Assembly: GCA_017519145.1 (NCBI GenBank) | Contig: JAFWTA010000022.1 | Span: 1-64,000, forward strand | Source of the DNA: Ruminococcus sp. | GTDB lineage: Bacteria; Bacillota; Clostridia; Oscillospirales; Ruminococcaceae | Reading direction: 5' to 3' | DNA length: 64,000 nucleotides | In this document: one piece after another, positions 26,900 through 35,101 of the stretch | How the letters are laid out: every line of letters starts with the position of its first letter | Numbering within the stretch: position 1 is the stretch's first letter | The notes under the pieces: model-generated | Told to the model about the DNA's origin: nothing | Databases searched by the model: none | The model's input: the letters and a program-made list of their open reading frames with translations, nothing else | Made by a program: the position numbers and the translations under genes

Positions 26900-27169
26900 T
26901 TAGACCTTATGCCTTTCTTTTTCGGAAAACTCCTTCTGCTTTGCGTCATTGAGCTTTTCCATAGTGTTTACCAGATAGTCAGCCGAACGGTAGGCTCTCT
27001 GAAAATCCATGTCCTTGAAGTGTACCTTCAGGTCTACGAATTCGCCGTCAATAACTATGTCAAGCTCGCCTATCTGGCGTCCCTTGTACTTCTGTCCCGC
27101 ATATTTTATGTACTCGTCTATCTCCGCTCTGTCCATTTCTCCGCCGATAACATTGATTTTCATATTCAA
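26900..27169 (-). CDS. Small conserved-looking protein, unknown
   Basis: 89 residues, charged, no membrane span or signal. Predicted beta strands (IGELDIVIDGEFVDLKVHF) are flanked by helices; the last 25 residues are a basic/acidic helix. I do not recognise the family. Good AGGAGG-type site (GGAGGC) ahead of the ATG. Its place in the string between the propeller-like gene and ksgA and the clear codon pattern make it a real gene. Confidence 0.6.
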   Translation of the reverse strand: MNMKINVIGGEMDRAEIDEYIKYAGQKYKGRQIGELDIVIDGEFVDLKVHFKDMDFQRAYRSADYLVNTMEKLNDAKQKEFSEKERHKV

Positions 27170-27192
27170 GCCTCCTGTTCAGTATAAAAATA

Positions 27193-28350
27193 TCACTCTG
27201 ACTTCTTGTCGCCGTTGTCAGTGTTTTCGTTTATGACGCTGAGCTTTTCTGCCAGCTCAGCCTTAGCTATGACCTTTTCTGTGCCGTCACTGCCGATGAG
27301 GAGTATCTCCTTGCCGTTGGAGCAGACAACACCCTCACTGCACAGGGTATAGTCCATGACTCCCTTTCGCACCACAGTCTCGGTGCCGTCGGGACTTATC
27401 CTTACAAGCACGCGGCTCCTCGGGAATATACCCGGGTTTGCGTCCCCTGCCGCAGCGTTTTCCTTCTCGTTTTTCTCCGCCTCCAGAAGTCTCTGCTCGA
27501 AGAATATCTCCCTCGGTGACTTGTTTCTGGTCTTGACATCCCCCTTTTTCTGAGACTTTCTCAGGGGCTCGCCGCCGAATATGACGCTGAAAGCGTTGAT
27601 GAAGCCCAATATGGCTTTTACCAGTCTCACAGGGAAAAGCAGCACCGACTTCCATATAGGCTCCCTTTCAGTCTTGGGCTGCTTATATGGCTGACGTATG
27701 AACCAGAAGTTGCCATCTACGTCATTTTTAGGCTTCAGCAGGTCGTTTGCCTCGTCCTCATATAGAGTCTCGATGGTACCTGCCTCCTCGTCAACCGCAA
27801 GTATCGAGCCTGCGGAAAACACCCTCGGGTCCTCCACTGAGCGTCCCTTGGTGGTGCAGAATATCCTGCCGTCGGCAGCTGACCATGAGGGACTTTCCTC
27901 CACAGACTGGCCGTCCGTGAGCTCATTGTAGTCGCCGCGCTCGTCGAATATGGCAAGATGACCGTCAAGGACAGCGGCTATCCTGCCGTCCTTGTAGGAG
28001 ATATCTCCGATGCTCCTGTCCATACCCGTATAAATATGCCCCTCGGGAGCTTTGGGCGAATCGGCACTCTTTCTGTACACAGCTCCCATCTCGCCAAGTC
28101 TTGCGGAGTAGATGAAGCCCTCGTCAGCCGCGCAGATACCGTTTATGCTGATGAGCTTCTCGGGGTCGGTCTCGCCGAGCCGCATATCCTCGCGGAATGC
28201 CGCTCCTGCGCCCTGATGCTTCCACTCCTTGTTCTTGTTTATCTCATTGACGGCAGAGGTATACTTCTCCGCCCTTTCACAGGGAAGCTCCGAGACCTTG
28301 CCGTTATTGCAGACATACATCTTATTTCTTGAAGCATAAACTATCTTCAT
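27193..28350 (-). CDS. Propeller-like protein with a hydrophobic patch, unknown role
   Basis: About 385 residues. The N-terminal 220 and last 60 residues alternate short beta strands with Asp/Gly turns (for example DGRIAAVLDGHLAIFDERG, SPDGTETVVRKG), suggesting beta-propeller or WD/TolB-like blades. An insert around 225-300 holds a hydrophobic stretch (LLFPVRLVKAILGFINAFSV) and a charged linker, possibly membrane-associating. No signal peptide. The start is taken at 28350, where ATGA overlaps the stop of the FAD gene and GGAGGGAG lies upstream. Confidence 0.55.
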   Translation of the reverse strand: MKIVYASRNKMYVCNNGKVSELPCERAEKYTSAVNEINKNKEWKHQGAGAAFREDMRLGETDPEKLISINGICAADEGFIYSARLGEMGAVYRKSADSPKAPEGHIYTGMDRSIGDISYKDGRIAAVLDGHLAIFDERGDYNELTDGQSVEESPSWSAADGRIFCTTKGRSVEDPRVFSAGSILAVDEEAGTIETLYEDEANDLLKPKNDVDGNFWFIRQPYKQPKTEREPIWKSVLLFPVRLVKAILGFINAFSVIFGGEPLRKSQKKGDVKTRNKSPREIFFEQRLLEAEKNEKENAAAGDANPGIFPRSRVLVRISPDGTETVVRKGVMDYTLCSEGVVCSNGKEILLIGSDGTEKVIAKAELAEKLSVINENTDNGDKKSE

Positions 28351-29948
28351 TGTCTCTCTGCTCCCTCCATTTCTCTGCAAACTGCCTCCGCGCACTTCAT
28401 TCCGTCAACTGCCGCGGATACTATGCCTCCTGCATAGCCTGCTCCCTCACCGCAGGGGAAAAGTCCCCTGAGTGAGACAGACTGCAGATCCTCTCCCCTG
28501 TTTATCCTTACGGGAGAGCTGCTCCTGCTCTCAATGCCTGTCAGCAGGGTATCCTTATCGTCAAAGCCCTTTATCTTCTTTCCCATTTCCTTTATGCCCA
28601 GTTTCAGGGACTCACAGACGAAATCGGGAAGATACTCCTCGGGAGCCGCAAAGCGCACCCCGGGACGGTACGAGGGCTTTACCCTGCGAAGCTCAGTGCT
28701 GACCCGTCCCTCCATGAAGTCCCCGAGAACAGCCGCAGGAGCGCGGTAATCGCTGCCGCCTGCCCTGAATGCCTTTTCCTCAAGGTCACGCTGGAACCAC
28801 ATACCTGCCAGAGGGTGGTCGCTTCCGTAGTCCCCCGGACCCACGTTCACAAGGAGAGCGCTGTTTGAATTGTCTGCATCACGGGAAAAACAGCTCATGC
28901 CGTTGACCGCAAGCCTGCCCTCCTCGGAGGAAGCTGCAACCACATATCCGCCCGGACACATACAGAAGGTGTACAGAGTGCGTCCGTTGGGGAGATGAAC
29001 CGCCAGCTTGTAATCCGCAGCTTTAAGGGCAGGATGTCCTGCGAAACCGCCGTACATCGCCCTGTCTATATCTGTGCGGAGATGCTCCGCTCTCACTCCC
29101 ACGGAAAAATTCTTCTGTGAGAGGGTAATTTTTTCGTTGTAAAGCAGCTCAAAGATGTCCCTTGCGCTGTGACCTGTTGCCAGAATGAGGCTTTTTGTCT
29201 CAATGCGCTGAATTTCTCCGCCGCAGCTGTACGAAACTGCCGCCAGCCTGCCGTTTTCCGCTTCAAATCCGCAGAAACGGGAATTGAAACGCACCTCGCC
29301 GCCGAGGGCGATGACTCTTTCCCTCAGTGCTTTTACGGCTCCGCGGAGCTTGTCTGTGCCGATGTGGGGCTTGGCAAGATATAATATCTCCTCTGGAGCG
29401 CCGAACTCCACCAGCCGCTCAAACACCCAGCCTATTCGTCTGTCCTTGATGCCAGTGGTAAGCTTTCCGTCGGAAAAGGTACCTGCGCCGCCCTCGCCGA
29501 ATTGCACATTGCACTCGGCGTCCAGTCGTCCGCCGCTCTGAAACTCCTCAACAGCCTTTACTCTGCTGTCAACGTCGCCGCCTCTTTCGAGGACGATGGG
29601 CTTTGCGCCTGCCATAGCAAGGACAAGTGCCGCAAACATTCCCGCGGGTCCGAATCCCACGATAACGGGACGGTAGTCAGCATTGCCGACAGTGGGCACA
29701 TCGTAGTGTACGGGCTCATGCTTTGCCGCATTTTTCAGTGTGCGGAGCAGCTTCTCCTCCCCCTTTGCCTCAATGTCAAGGGAGATGAGGAAGTGTACGT
29801 CGGACTTCTTTCTTGCGTCCACAGACTTCTTTGCCAGCTTCACGCTGATAATCCTGTCACGGCTCAGCTTCAGCTTTTTCTCACAGAGGGAAACAAGGTC
29901 GGACAGATCTGTATCCAGCGGTACTCTAATGCCGCCGACTCTTATCAT
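28347..29948 (-). CDS. FAD-dependent dehydrogenase (COG2509 type)
   Basis: About 533 residues. An N-terminal domain of about 95 residues precedes the dinucleotide-binding GFGPAGMFAALVLA and ERGGDVDSR. The C-terminal end has GLFPCGEGAGYAGGIVSAA, the flavin-site block of this family of uncharacterised oxidoreductases. The start is taken at 29948, where ATGA overlaps the stop of the upstream gene; the frame to 30014 lies inside that gene. Substrate unknown. Confidence 0.85.
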   Translation of the reverse strand: MIRVGGIRVPLDTDLSDLVSLCEKKLKLSRDRIISVKLAKKSVDARKKSDVHFLISLDIEAKGEEKLLRTLKNAAKHEPVHYDVPTVGNADYRPVIVGFGPAGMFAALVLAMAGAKPIVLERGGDVDSRVKAVEEFQSGGRLDAECNVQFGEGGAGTFSDGKLTTGIKDRRIGWVFERLVEFGAPEEILYLAKPHIGTDKLRGAVKALRERVIALGGEVRFNSRFCGFEAENGRLAAVSYSCGGEIQRIETKSLILATGHSARDIFELLYNEKITLSQKNFSVGVRAEHLRTDIDRAMYGGFAGHPALKAADYKLAVHLPNGRTLYTFCMCPGGYVVAASSEEGRLAVNGMSCFSRDADNSNSALLVNVGPGDYGSDHPLAGMWFQRDLEEKAFRAGGSDYRAPAAVLGDFMEGRVSTELRRVKPSYRPGVRFAAPEEYLPDFVCESLKLGIKEMGKKIKGFDDKDTLLTGIESRSSSPVRINRGEDLQSVSLRGLFPCGEGAGYAGGIVSAAVDGMKCAEAVCREMEGAERQ

Positions 29949-31192
29949 GAGAGCCCTCCTCTCAGTGAGTCGGCGCAGCTCCTGCCTGCAAGAATGCCCG
30001 AGGACCACGCCCACTGGAGATTGTATCCGCCGCAGTCGCCGTCAACGTCCAGTATCTCTCCGCAGAGGAAGATGCCCTTCTCGCTTCTGAGCTGGAGCCT
30101 TTCGTCAACGCACTCGCCGCTTATGCCGCCCGATGTGACCTGAGCGTCCTTCCACGGAGCAGTACCCGTAACGTCAAATTCAAGGCACTTTATGAGCTGT
30201 ACCACCTGTCTGATGTCGTTGTCGCGGAGCTCCGAGATAAGCACCGTAAGAGGCTTGCCGAGAGCCCTCTTTGTTATGTATGATGAGAGGTTCCTTGGGA
30301 ATATACCCGTGAGAAGCTCCTCTGTGGTCTGTTTTCCTCTCTGATACTGTATAACACGGAGATATCCTTCCAGCTGGTCGGCGTCCATATCGGCTGCAAG
30401 GTCGAGTCTCAGCTTCAGCTTGCCCTCATACTGGGAGAACAGGTGAGCCATATTGAAAACGCAGATACCCGACAGAGCATTATCGGTGAACTGTATCTCG
30501 CCCACCTCCTCCTTGAGGAGCCTGCCTGCGGAATACGCCATTACCCTGCCCTTTGCGCGGACGCCCTTGAGTCCCTTGAGGAGCTCGGGACGCACTCTCA
30601 GCGGCGCAACTGCGGGGCATATCTTCGTGGTGTGGCAGCCCTTGCTGCGGAGAAGTCTTATAACGCTTCCGTCGGTGCCGAACTGTGGAGCCGCATAGCC
30701 TCCTGCGGCAACGATGACCCTCCTGCACGGGAACTTTTCACCCGATGCTGAGTGTATCCTGAAGCCGTCATTTGTGCTTTCGATAAATGTCGCTTCAAAG
30801 TTGCAGCGCTCGCTGATATACAGCTCCTCTGCACGAAGCCTCAGAGCAGACAGCACAGTAGCCGCGCTGTTGCTCTTAGGGTAGATACGCCCCTTCGTAT
30901 CCGCCGTGCATATCACTCCGATGCTTCCGAAAAATTCCTTTGCCGAGGGAGTCGCACCGATTATGCGCATGACGTTCTTCACGCTTCCATGGTAGTGGTC
31001 GGCACTGAGATTGATGTTGCTGAGATTGCATCTGCCGTTGCCTGTGGCGAGTATTTTTCTGCCCACGCGGTCAAGCTTTTCCAGAATGACCACCTTTGCC
31101 TTTGGCAGAGCGGTCTTAGCCTCGATAGCAGCTGCAAATCCCGAGGCTCCTCCGCCTATAACGGCGATGTCAGTGATATTGTCCTTACTCAT
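29945..31192 (-). CDS. NAD(P)/FAD-dependent oxidoreductase, HI0933/BaiN family
   Basis: 415 residues. FAD site VIGGGASGFAAAIEA (10-24), LATGNGRCNLSN, and the C-terminal GGYNLQWAWSSG block are the marks of the HI0933 family. Members include BaiN (bile-acid dehydroxylation) but most have no known substrate; I do not assign one. It lies 4 bases behind the phosphoesterase gene. Confidence 0.88.
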   Translation of the reverse strand: MSKDNITDIAVIGGGASGFAAAIEAKTALPKAKVVILEKLDRVGRKILATGNGRCNLSNINLSADHYHGSVKNVMRIIGATPSAKEFFGSIGVICTADTKGRIYPKSNSAATVLSALRLRAEELYISERCNFEATFIESTNDGFRIHSASGEKFPCRRVIVAAGGYAAPQFGTDGSVIRLLRSKGCHTTKICPAVAPLRVRPELLKGLKGVRAKGRVMAYSAGRLLKEEVGEIQFTDNALSGICVFNMAHLFSQYEGKLKLRLDLAADMDADQLEGYLRVIQYQRGKQTTEELLTGIFPRNLSSYITKRALGKPLTVLISELRDNDIRQVVQLIKCLEFDVTGTAPWKDAQVTSGGISGECVDERLQLRSEKGIFLCGEILDVDGDCGGYNLQWAWSSGILAGRSCADSLRGGLS

Positions 31193-31196
31193 ATTT

Positions 31197-32093
31197 TCAC
31201 CCCTTTGGCTTGACTTCGATAACGGCTATCTCGGGACGGTTGTTCAGTCTCACAGGGGCAGGATAAACGCCTATGCCCGAGGTAATGAACATCCTTCCGC
31301 CGTCATAGCTGAAGCAGCCTTTGTCATATATATCAAGCTCTTTGTGCAAGAGCTTTGGAAACCAGACCTTTTTCTCTGAGTCGTAAACGGGTCCGAGTCC
31401 GAATGGCAGCCTTGCCATTTCTCCGTGGGTATCACCGCAGAGAGTGAGCTCGGCGCCGAAATCAGCGAATTTCTCATAATTCGGTATATGTGCCAGCAGG
31501 ATATTGAAGCTGCCGTCATCAAGTGAAAAGGCGTTGTTAAGGTCGAATGTAGGGCTGTAATAGACATTGTCTATGCCCATGATATGAAGCCTGCTGCCCC
31601 TGACCTCAATGGTGTCCTCCTCATATGAGAGCACCTTGGCTCCTGTCTTTTCAAGCTCCGAGACATACCTGTCATCGTAGTCGTGTTCACCTGTGACACA
31701 GTAGAGCGGATAACCTGCGGAGGTCAGCATCTCGGCAAGGTCAACGGGCTTCTGAATGAGCTCCCATTCGCTCTGTCTGGTGTACATATCGCCGAGGAAG
31801 AACACCACATCGGGGTGCTCCTTATCCACTGCTTCAAAGATGGTCTTGTTTTTTATGCCGTGCTTTGTGGCATGAAGGTCGCTGATGACCGCCAGTCTTA
31901 CGGTGCTTTTCACCTTGCTGCCGGTGATCTCCGAGTCATTTATCCTGAGCGTGAAGTTATTGAACCACCACACAAATATCAGGATGATGACCCACAGCCA
32001 GAGCTTTGATCTTTTCTTCTTTTTGCTGTCCGGCTTATTGTTGTTGTCGGGCTTTTTCTTTGGAGCCTCTTTCTTCTGTTTAGTCTCTGCCAT
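31197..32093 (-). CDS. Membrane-anchored metallophosphoesterase
   Basis: 298 residues. A Lys-rich cytoplasmic start, one membrane span (about 32-50), then a calcineurin-like domain outside: ISDLHATKHG, FFLGDMYT and CGDTHGEM. The usual GNHD and GHTHGG motifs read GEHD and GDTHGE, so the metal ligands are mostly kept but the surroundings differ. Similar to YkuE/YaeI-type enzymes. Its ATG overlaps the stop of the MscS gene by one base. Confidence 0.85.
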   Translation of the reverse strand: MAETKQKKEAPKKKPDNNNKPDSKKKKRSKLWLWVIILIFVWWFNNFTLRINDSEITGSKVKSTVRLAVISDLHATKHGIKNKTIFEAVDKEHPDVVFFLGDMYTRQSEWELIQKPVDLAEMLTSAGYPLYCVTGEHDYDDRYVSELEKTGAKVLSYEEDTIEVRGSRLHIMGIDNVYYSPTFDLNNAFSLDDGSFNILLAHIPNYEKFADFGAELTLCGDTHGEMARLPFGLGPVYDSEKKVWFPKLLHKELDIYDKGCFSYDGGRMFITSGIGVYPAPVRLNNRPEIAVIEVKPKG

Positions 32094-32986
32094 TATTTTC
32101 TGTCCTTTACATGGATATCCAGCTGGTCAAATGGTATCTCGATACCGTTCTGCTCAAATGCAGACTTTACGTTCTCCGTCATATCGTATTTCACTGTCAG
32201 GAAGTCCTCGTTTTTCACCCATACAAGAACATCAACGGAAACCGAGCTGTTATTATGCGAGCTCATGCGCACAATAGGCGCAGGGGCGCTGAGTATCTGC
32301 TTCTCCTCGTTGATAACAGCCATGATGACTGACTGAGCCTTCTCAAAGTCGGAGCCGTAGCTTATATCGAAGCGGAGGTCAACTCGTCTTTGGGGAGTCT
32401 CTGTGTAGTTAACTATCTTTGCATCAGTGACCTTGCCGTTGGGAACGAGCACTGTCCTGCCGTCAAAGGTGTCTATCTTGGTATAGAATATGCCGATGTC
32501 CTTCACAGTTCCCACAGAGGCATCGATCTCGATGATATCACCTGTGGTAAAGGGCTTGGTGAACAGTATTATGAAGCCGCCGCTGAGGTTTGAAAGGCAG
32601 CTCTGGAGGGCAAGGCTTATGGCGAGACCTGCTGCTCCCAGAATGGTGATTATTGATGACATGGGCACGTTCAGCACCGACAGAGCCATAATGACCACGG
32701 CGATATAGAGGATTATCTTTATCAGCGACACAAGGAAGCTCTTTGCCGCACCGTTGACATTTGACTTTGACACTGCCTTGCCCACTATCTTTGCGATGAG
32801 TTTAGAAACAATTATGCCCACCACAAGTATGACAATGGCGATAATGAGCAGCGGAAGCCCCTTTTTCAGATAGCCCGCAGCCTCAGAGAACATTCCCGAG
32901 GTCTTTTCCACCGAGTCATGGATGCTTCCGAGGACTTCTCCGTCCCCTGCCGCCGTTTCAAGGGCGAGCCTGTATATATCAGTCAT
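32093..32986 (-). CDS. MscS-type mechanosensitive channel
   Basis: About 297 residues, the usual size of the minimal MscS. Three membrane spans (about 40-130) are followed by the pore-lining Gly/Ala-rich helix (GAAGLAISLALQSCLSN), the beta domain (GDIIEIDASVGTVKDIG, VLVPNGKV) and the cytoplasmic cage domain. It relieves osmotic pressure. First gene of the long minus-strand string. Two starts are possible; 32986 has GGAG nine bases upstream, the ATG at 33004 has none. Confidence 0.9.
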   Translation of the reverse strand: MTDIYRLALETAAGDGEVLGSIHDSVEKTSGMFSEAAGYLKKGLPLLIIAIVILVVGIIVSKLIAKIVGKAVSKSNVNGAAKSFLVSLIKIILYIAVVIMALSVLNVPMSSIITILGAAGLAISLALQSCLSNLSGGFIILFTKPFTTGDIIEIDASVGTVKDIGIFYTKIDTFDGRTVLVPNGKVTDAKIVNYTETPQRRVDLRFDISYGSDFEKAQSVIMAVINEEKQILSAPAPIVRMSSHNNSSVSVDVLVWVKNEDFLTVKYDMTENVKSAFEQNGIEIPFDQLDIHVKDRK

Positions 32987-33063
32987 GGATATCATCTCCG
33001 ACATATAGTAAATTCTTGCAGTGACCGAGCGGTACTGCTATTAAAAATGTATACTTATAATTT

Positions 33064-33092
33064 ATTATATCAGATTTCAGCAGAAAGGTCAA
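33064..33092 (-). promoter_or_regulatory. Promoter of the mscS to cbiC gene string
   Basis: Minus-strand TTGACC (33087-33092), 17 bases, TATAAT (33064-33069). It is the only strong promoter I see for the following 22 kb on this strand. Confidence 0.7.
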
Positions 33093-33111
33093 TATAAATA
33101 TCAAATGATAT

Positions 33112-33146
33112 AAAAAAATGCACCGCAGCAGAATGCCGCAGTGCAT
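33112..33146 (-). terminator. Terminator of the CapD-like gene
   Basis: Minus strand TGCACTGCGGC and GCTGCGGTGCA pair imperfectly and are followed by seven T (33112-33118). Confidence 0.75.
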
Positions 33147-33152
33147 TGTTAT

Positions 33153-34688
33153 TTACTTATTGTTTGAAGCGCCGCAGATGGTCTTCAGCTGCTCCTTGTT
33201 GAAGTCATTGGGATTGATGAAGGTAGGCACCATCTCATGGAGGGCGCTTATAGCTACTTCCTCGTCATTTTCAAGTGCAGCGTCGCGGAGAGCCTTCAGT
33301 CTCGCAGCGAACTCCTCCTCCTCGATCTCGATCTGTCTGCCGATGAAGATGAGCTTGTTGGAGGTCTTTTTGAGTCCCTCCTCGTTCATAAGGAGCTCCT
33401 CCTTTATCTTCTCGCCGGGGCGGAGACCTGTGAACACAATGGGAACATCTTTATAAGGCACCTTTCCGTACATACGGATGAGGTTCTCTGCAAGGGTGAC
33501 TATCTTGACGGGCTGTCCCATATCGAGGACGAAGATCTCGCCGCCGTGAGCGATGGCAGCAGCCTCCATAACAAGGCTTACAGCCTCGGGGATAGTCATG
33601 AAGTACCTGATGATATCCTCATGTGTTACGGTAACGGGCTTGCCCTGCTCTATCTGCTTCTTGAAAAGCGGGATAACAGAGCCGTTTGAGCCGAGAACAT
33701 TGCCGAATCTTGTGGTCACGAACTCGGTCTTTCCCTCATGCTGCTGGGAGAGATACTGCACTATCATTTCGCAGCAGCGCTTTGAAGCTCCCATAGCATT
33801 TGTGGGGTTTACAGCCTTATCCGTGGATATCATAACGAACTTCTCCGCATCGTGGAACTGTGCGAGAGTAGCCACATTGAAAGTGCCGACAACATTGTTC
33901 TTGATAGCCTCCATGGGAGAGCTCTCCATGAGCGGAACGTGCTTGTGGGCAGCCGCATGGAAAACTATCTGTGGCTTGTACTTCTCGAATATCTGGTTCA
34001 TGCGGTAATAATCGCGGACAGAAGCGATAAGTGTAACGAGGTCAAGGTCATCGCCGTAATCCATAACGAGCTCCTGCTGGATCTCATAGGCGTTATTCTC
34101 ATAGATATCGACGATGATGACCCTTTCGGGGTTATATTTGGCGATCTGGCGTACCAGCTCGGAGCCGATGCTTCCGCCGCCGCCTGTTACCATACAGACC
34201 TTTCCGCTGATAAACTCCCTGATGTCCTTATTGTCGAACTTGATAGGATCGCGTCCAAGGAGCTCCTCCACCTGAATATCGCGCACCTGACCGAGGAGAG
34301 TTGCCTCGTCGTCGAGGATGAGGGTGCCGATAAAGGGAACTATCTTCAGAGGGAGCTTTGTCTCATTGCAGGTATCTATGATCTCCTTGCGCTCCTCGGG
34401 TGTGATGGACGGGATAGCAAGGATGAGCTGCTCGATCTCGTATTCCTTGGCGAACTTCACGATCTCTTCCGACCTGCCTACCACCTTGACGCCCAGCACT
34501 TCCTTGCCAAGCTTAGCGGGATCATTGTCGATAATACAAACAGGATCGAACTGAGCAGAATACTTGTCATCCTTGTAGGGTGACTTCTGCGCATTGAAGA
34601 TCTCGGTAAGCAGCATCTTGCAGGCACTGCCTCCTCCGATTATCATGGTCCTCTTGGCGTTGATGCAGTAATTTACCTCCGCTTCCAC
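33153..34688 (-). CDS. Nucleoside-diphosphate-sugar dehydratase, CapD/PglF-like, soluble form
   Basis: 511 residues. An N-terminal Rossmann/CoA-binding-like domain (TMIIGGGSACKMLL, about 14-27) and a C-terminal short-chain dehydrogenase-type domain with VTGGGGSIGSELVRQI and STDKAVNPTNAMGASKR, the catalytic block of UDP-GlcNAc 4,6-dehydratases. Typical FlaA1/CapD/PglF proteins carry four N-terminal membrane spans; these are absent here. It likely supplies a dideoxy-amino sugar for surface glycans. GTG start with GGGAGG six bases before it. Monocistronic. Confidence 0.87.
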   Translation of the reverse strand: MEAEVNYCINAKRTMIIGGGSACKMLLTEIFNAQKSPYKDDKYSAQFDPVCIIDNDPAKLGKEVLGVKVVGRSEEIVKFAKEYEIEQLILAIPSITPEERKEIIDTCNETKLPLKIVPFIGTLILDDEATLLGQVRDIQVEELLGRDPIKFDNKDIREFISGKVCMVTGGGGSIGSELVRQIAKYNPERVIIVDIYENNAYEIQQELVMDYGDDLDLVTLIASVRDYYRMNQIFEKYKPQIVFHAAAHKHVPLMESSPMEAIKNNVVGTFNVATLAQFHDAEKFVMISTDKAVNPTNAMGASKRCCEMIVQYLSQQHEGKTEFVTTRFGNVLGSNGSVIPLFKKQIEQGKPVTVTHEDIIRYFMTIPEAVSLVMEAAAIAHGGEIFVLDMGQPVKIVTLAENLIRMYGKVPYKDVPIVFTGLRPGEKIKEELLMNEEGLKKTSNKLIFIGRQIEIEEEEFAARLKALRDAALENDEEVAISALHEMVPTFINPNDFNKEQLKTICGASNNK

Positions 34689-35101
34689 AATAAACCTCCC
34701 AAACTCCGCCTCTTGATGCGGAAATATTTTTATTTCAAGCCTGATTCACTGTCTGAAATGAGCTTTTTCACCGCAGGAAAAGGCAGACCCGCCGTCACGG
34801 CAAGCCCTCCTCCGCGGACATAGACATGGTAAAAGCAGATTACTCCACTTTAAATACATTATAACACATCGTAATAAAGAAATCAAGTGTAACATATCAT
34901 ATTTTACGGAAAACAGGGCGTTTCGTGGACAAATAGTCTAATTCACCGAAATATCCCTGATTTGCCGAATTTTTATAAGCAAAAATGCCGTTTTGGAGCA
35001 CCAATTTGTAAATTTTCTATTGCACCGCTTTACACAGCTCAAAAAAAGTATTAAAGTATTAGTAGGGATATTAAATTCACTGAAAAACGGAGGTTTTTTT
35101 A
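34689..35101. other. Intergenic region between divergent genes
   Basis: No coding frame. It holds a minus-strand promoter for the CapD-like gene: TTGATT (34881-34886), 17 bases, TATAAT (34858-34863), giving a leader of about 165 bases with no clear riboswitch. On the GH9 side only a weak TTTACA-17-TAAAGT is seen near 35030-35060, before the GGAGG at 35089. Confidence 0.5.

Noticed and set aside
26890-27192. Cobalamin riboswitch upstream of ksgA or cbiL
   Set aside because: Gaps here are only 10 and 23 bases and no GAGGGAA or B12-box sequence is seen on the minus strand.
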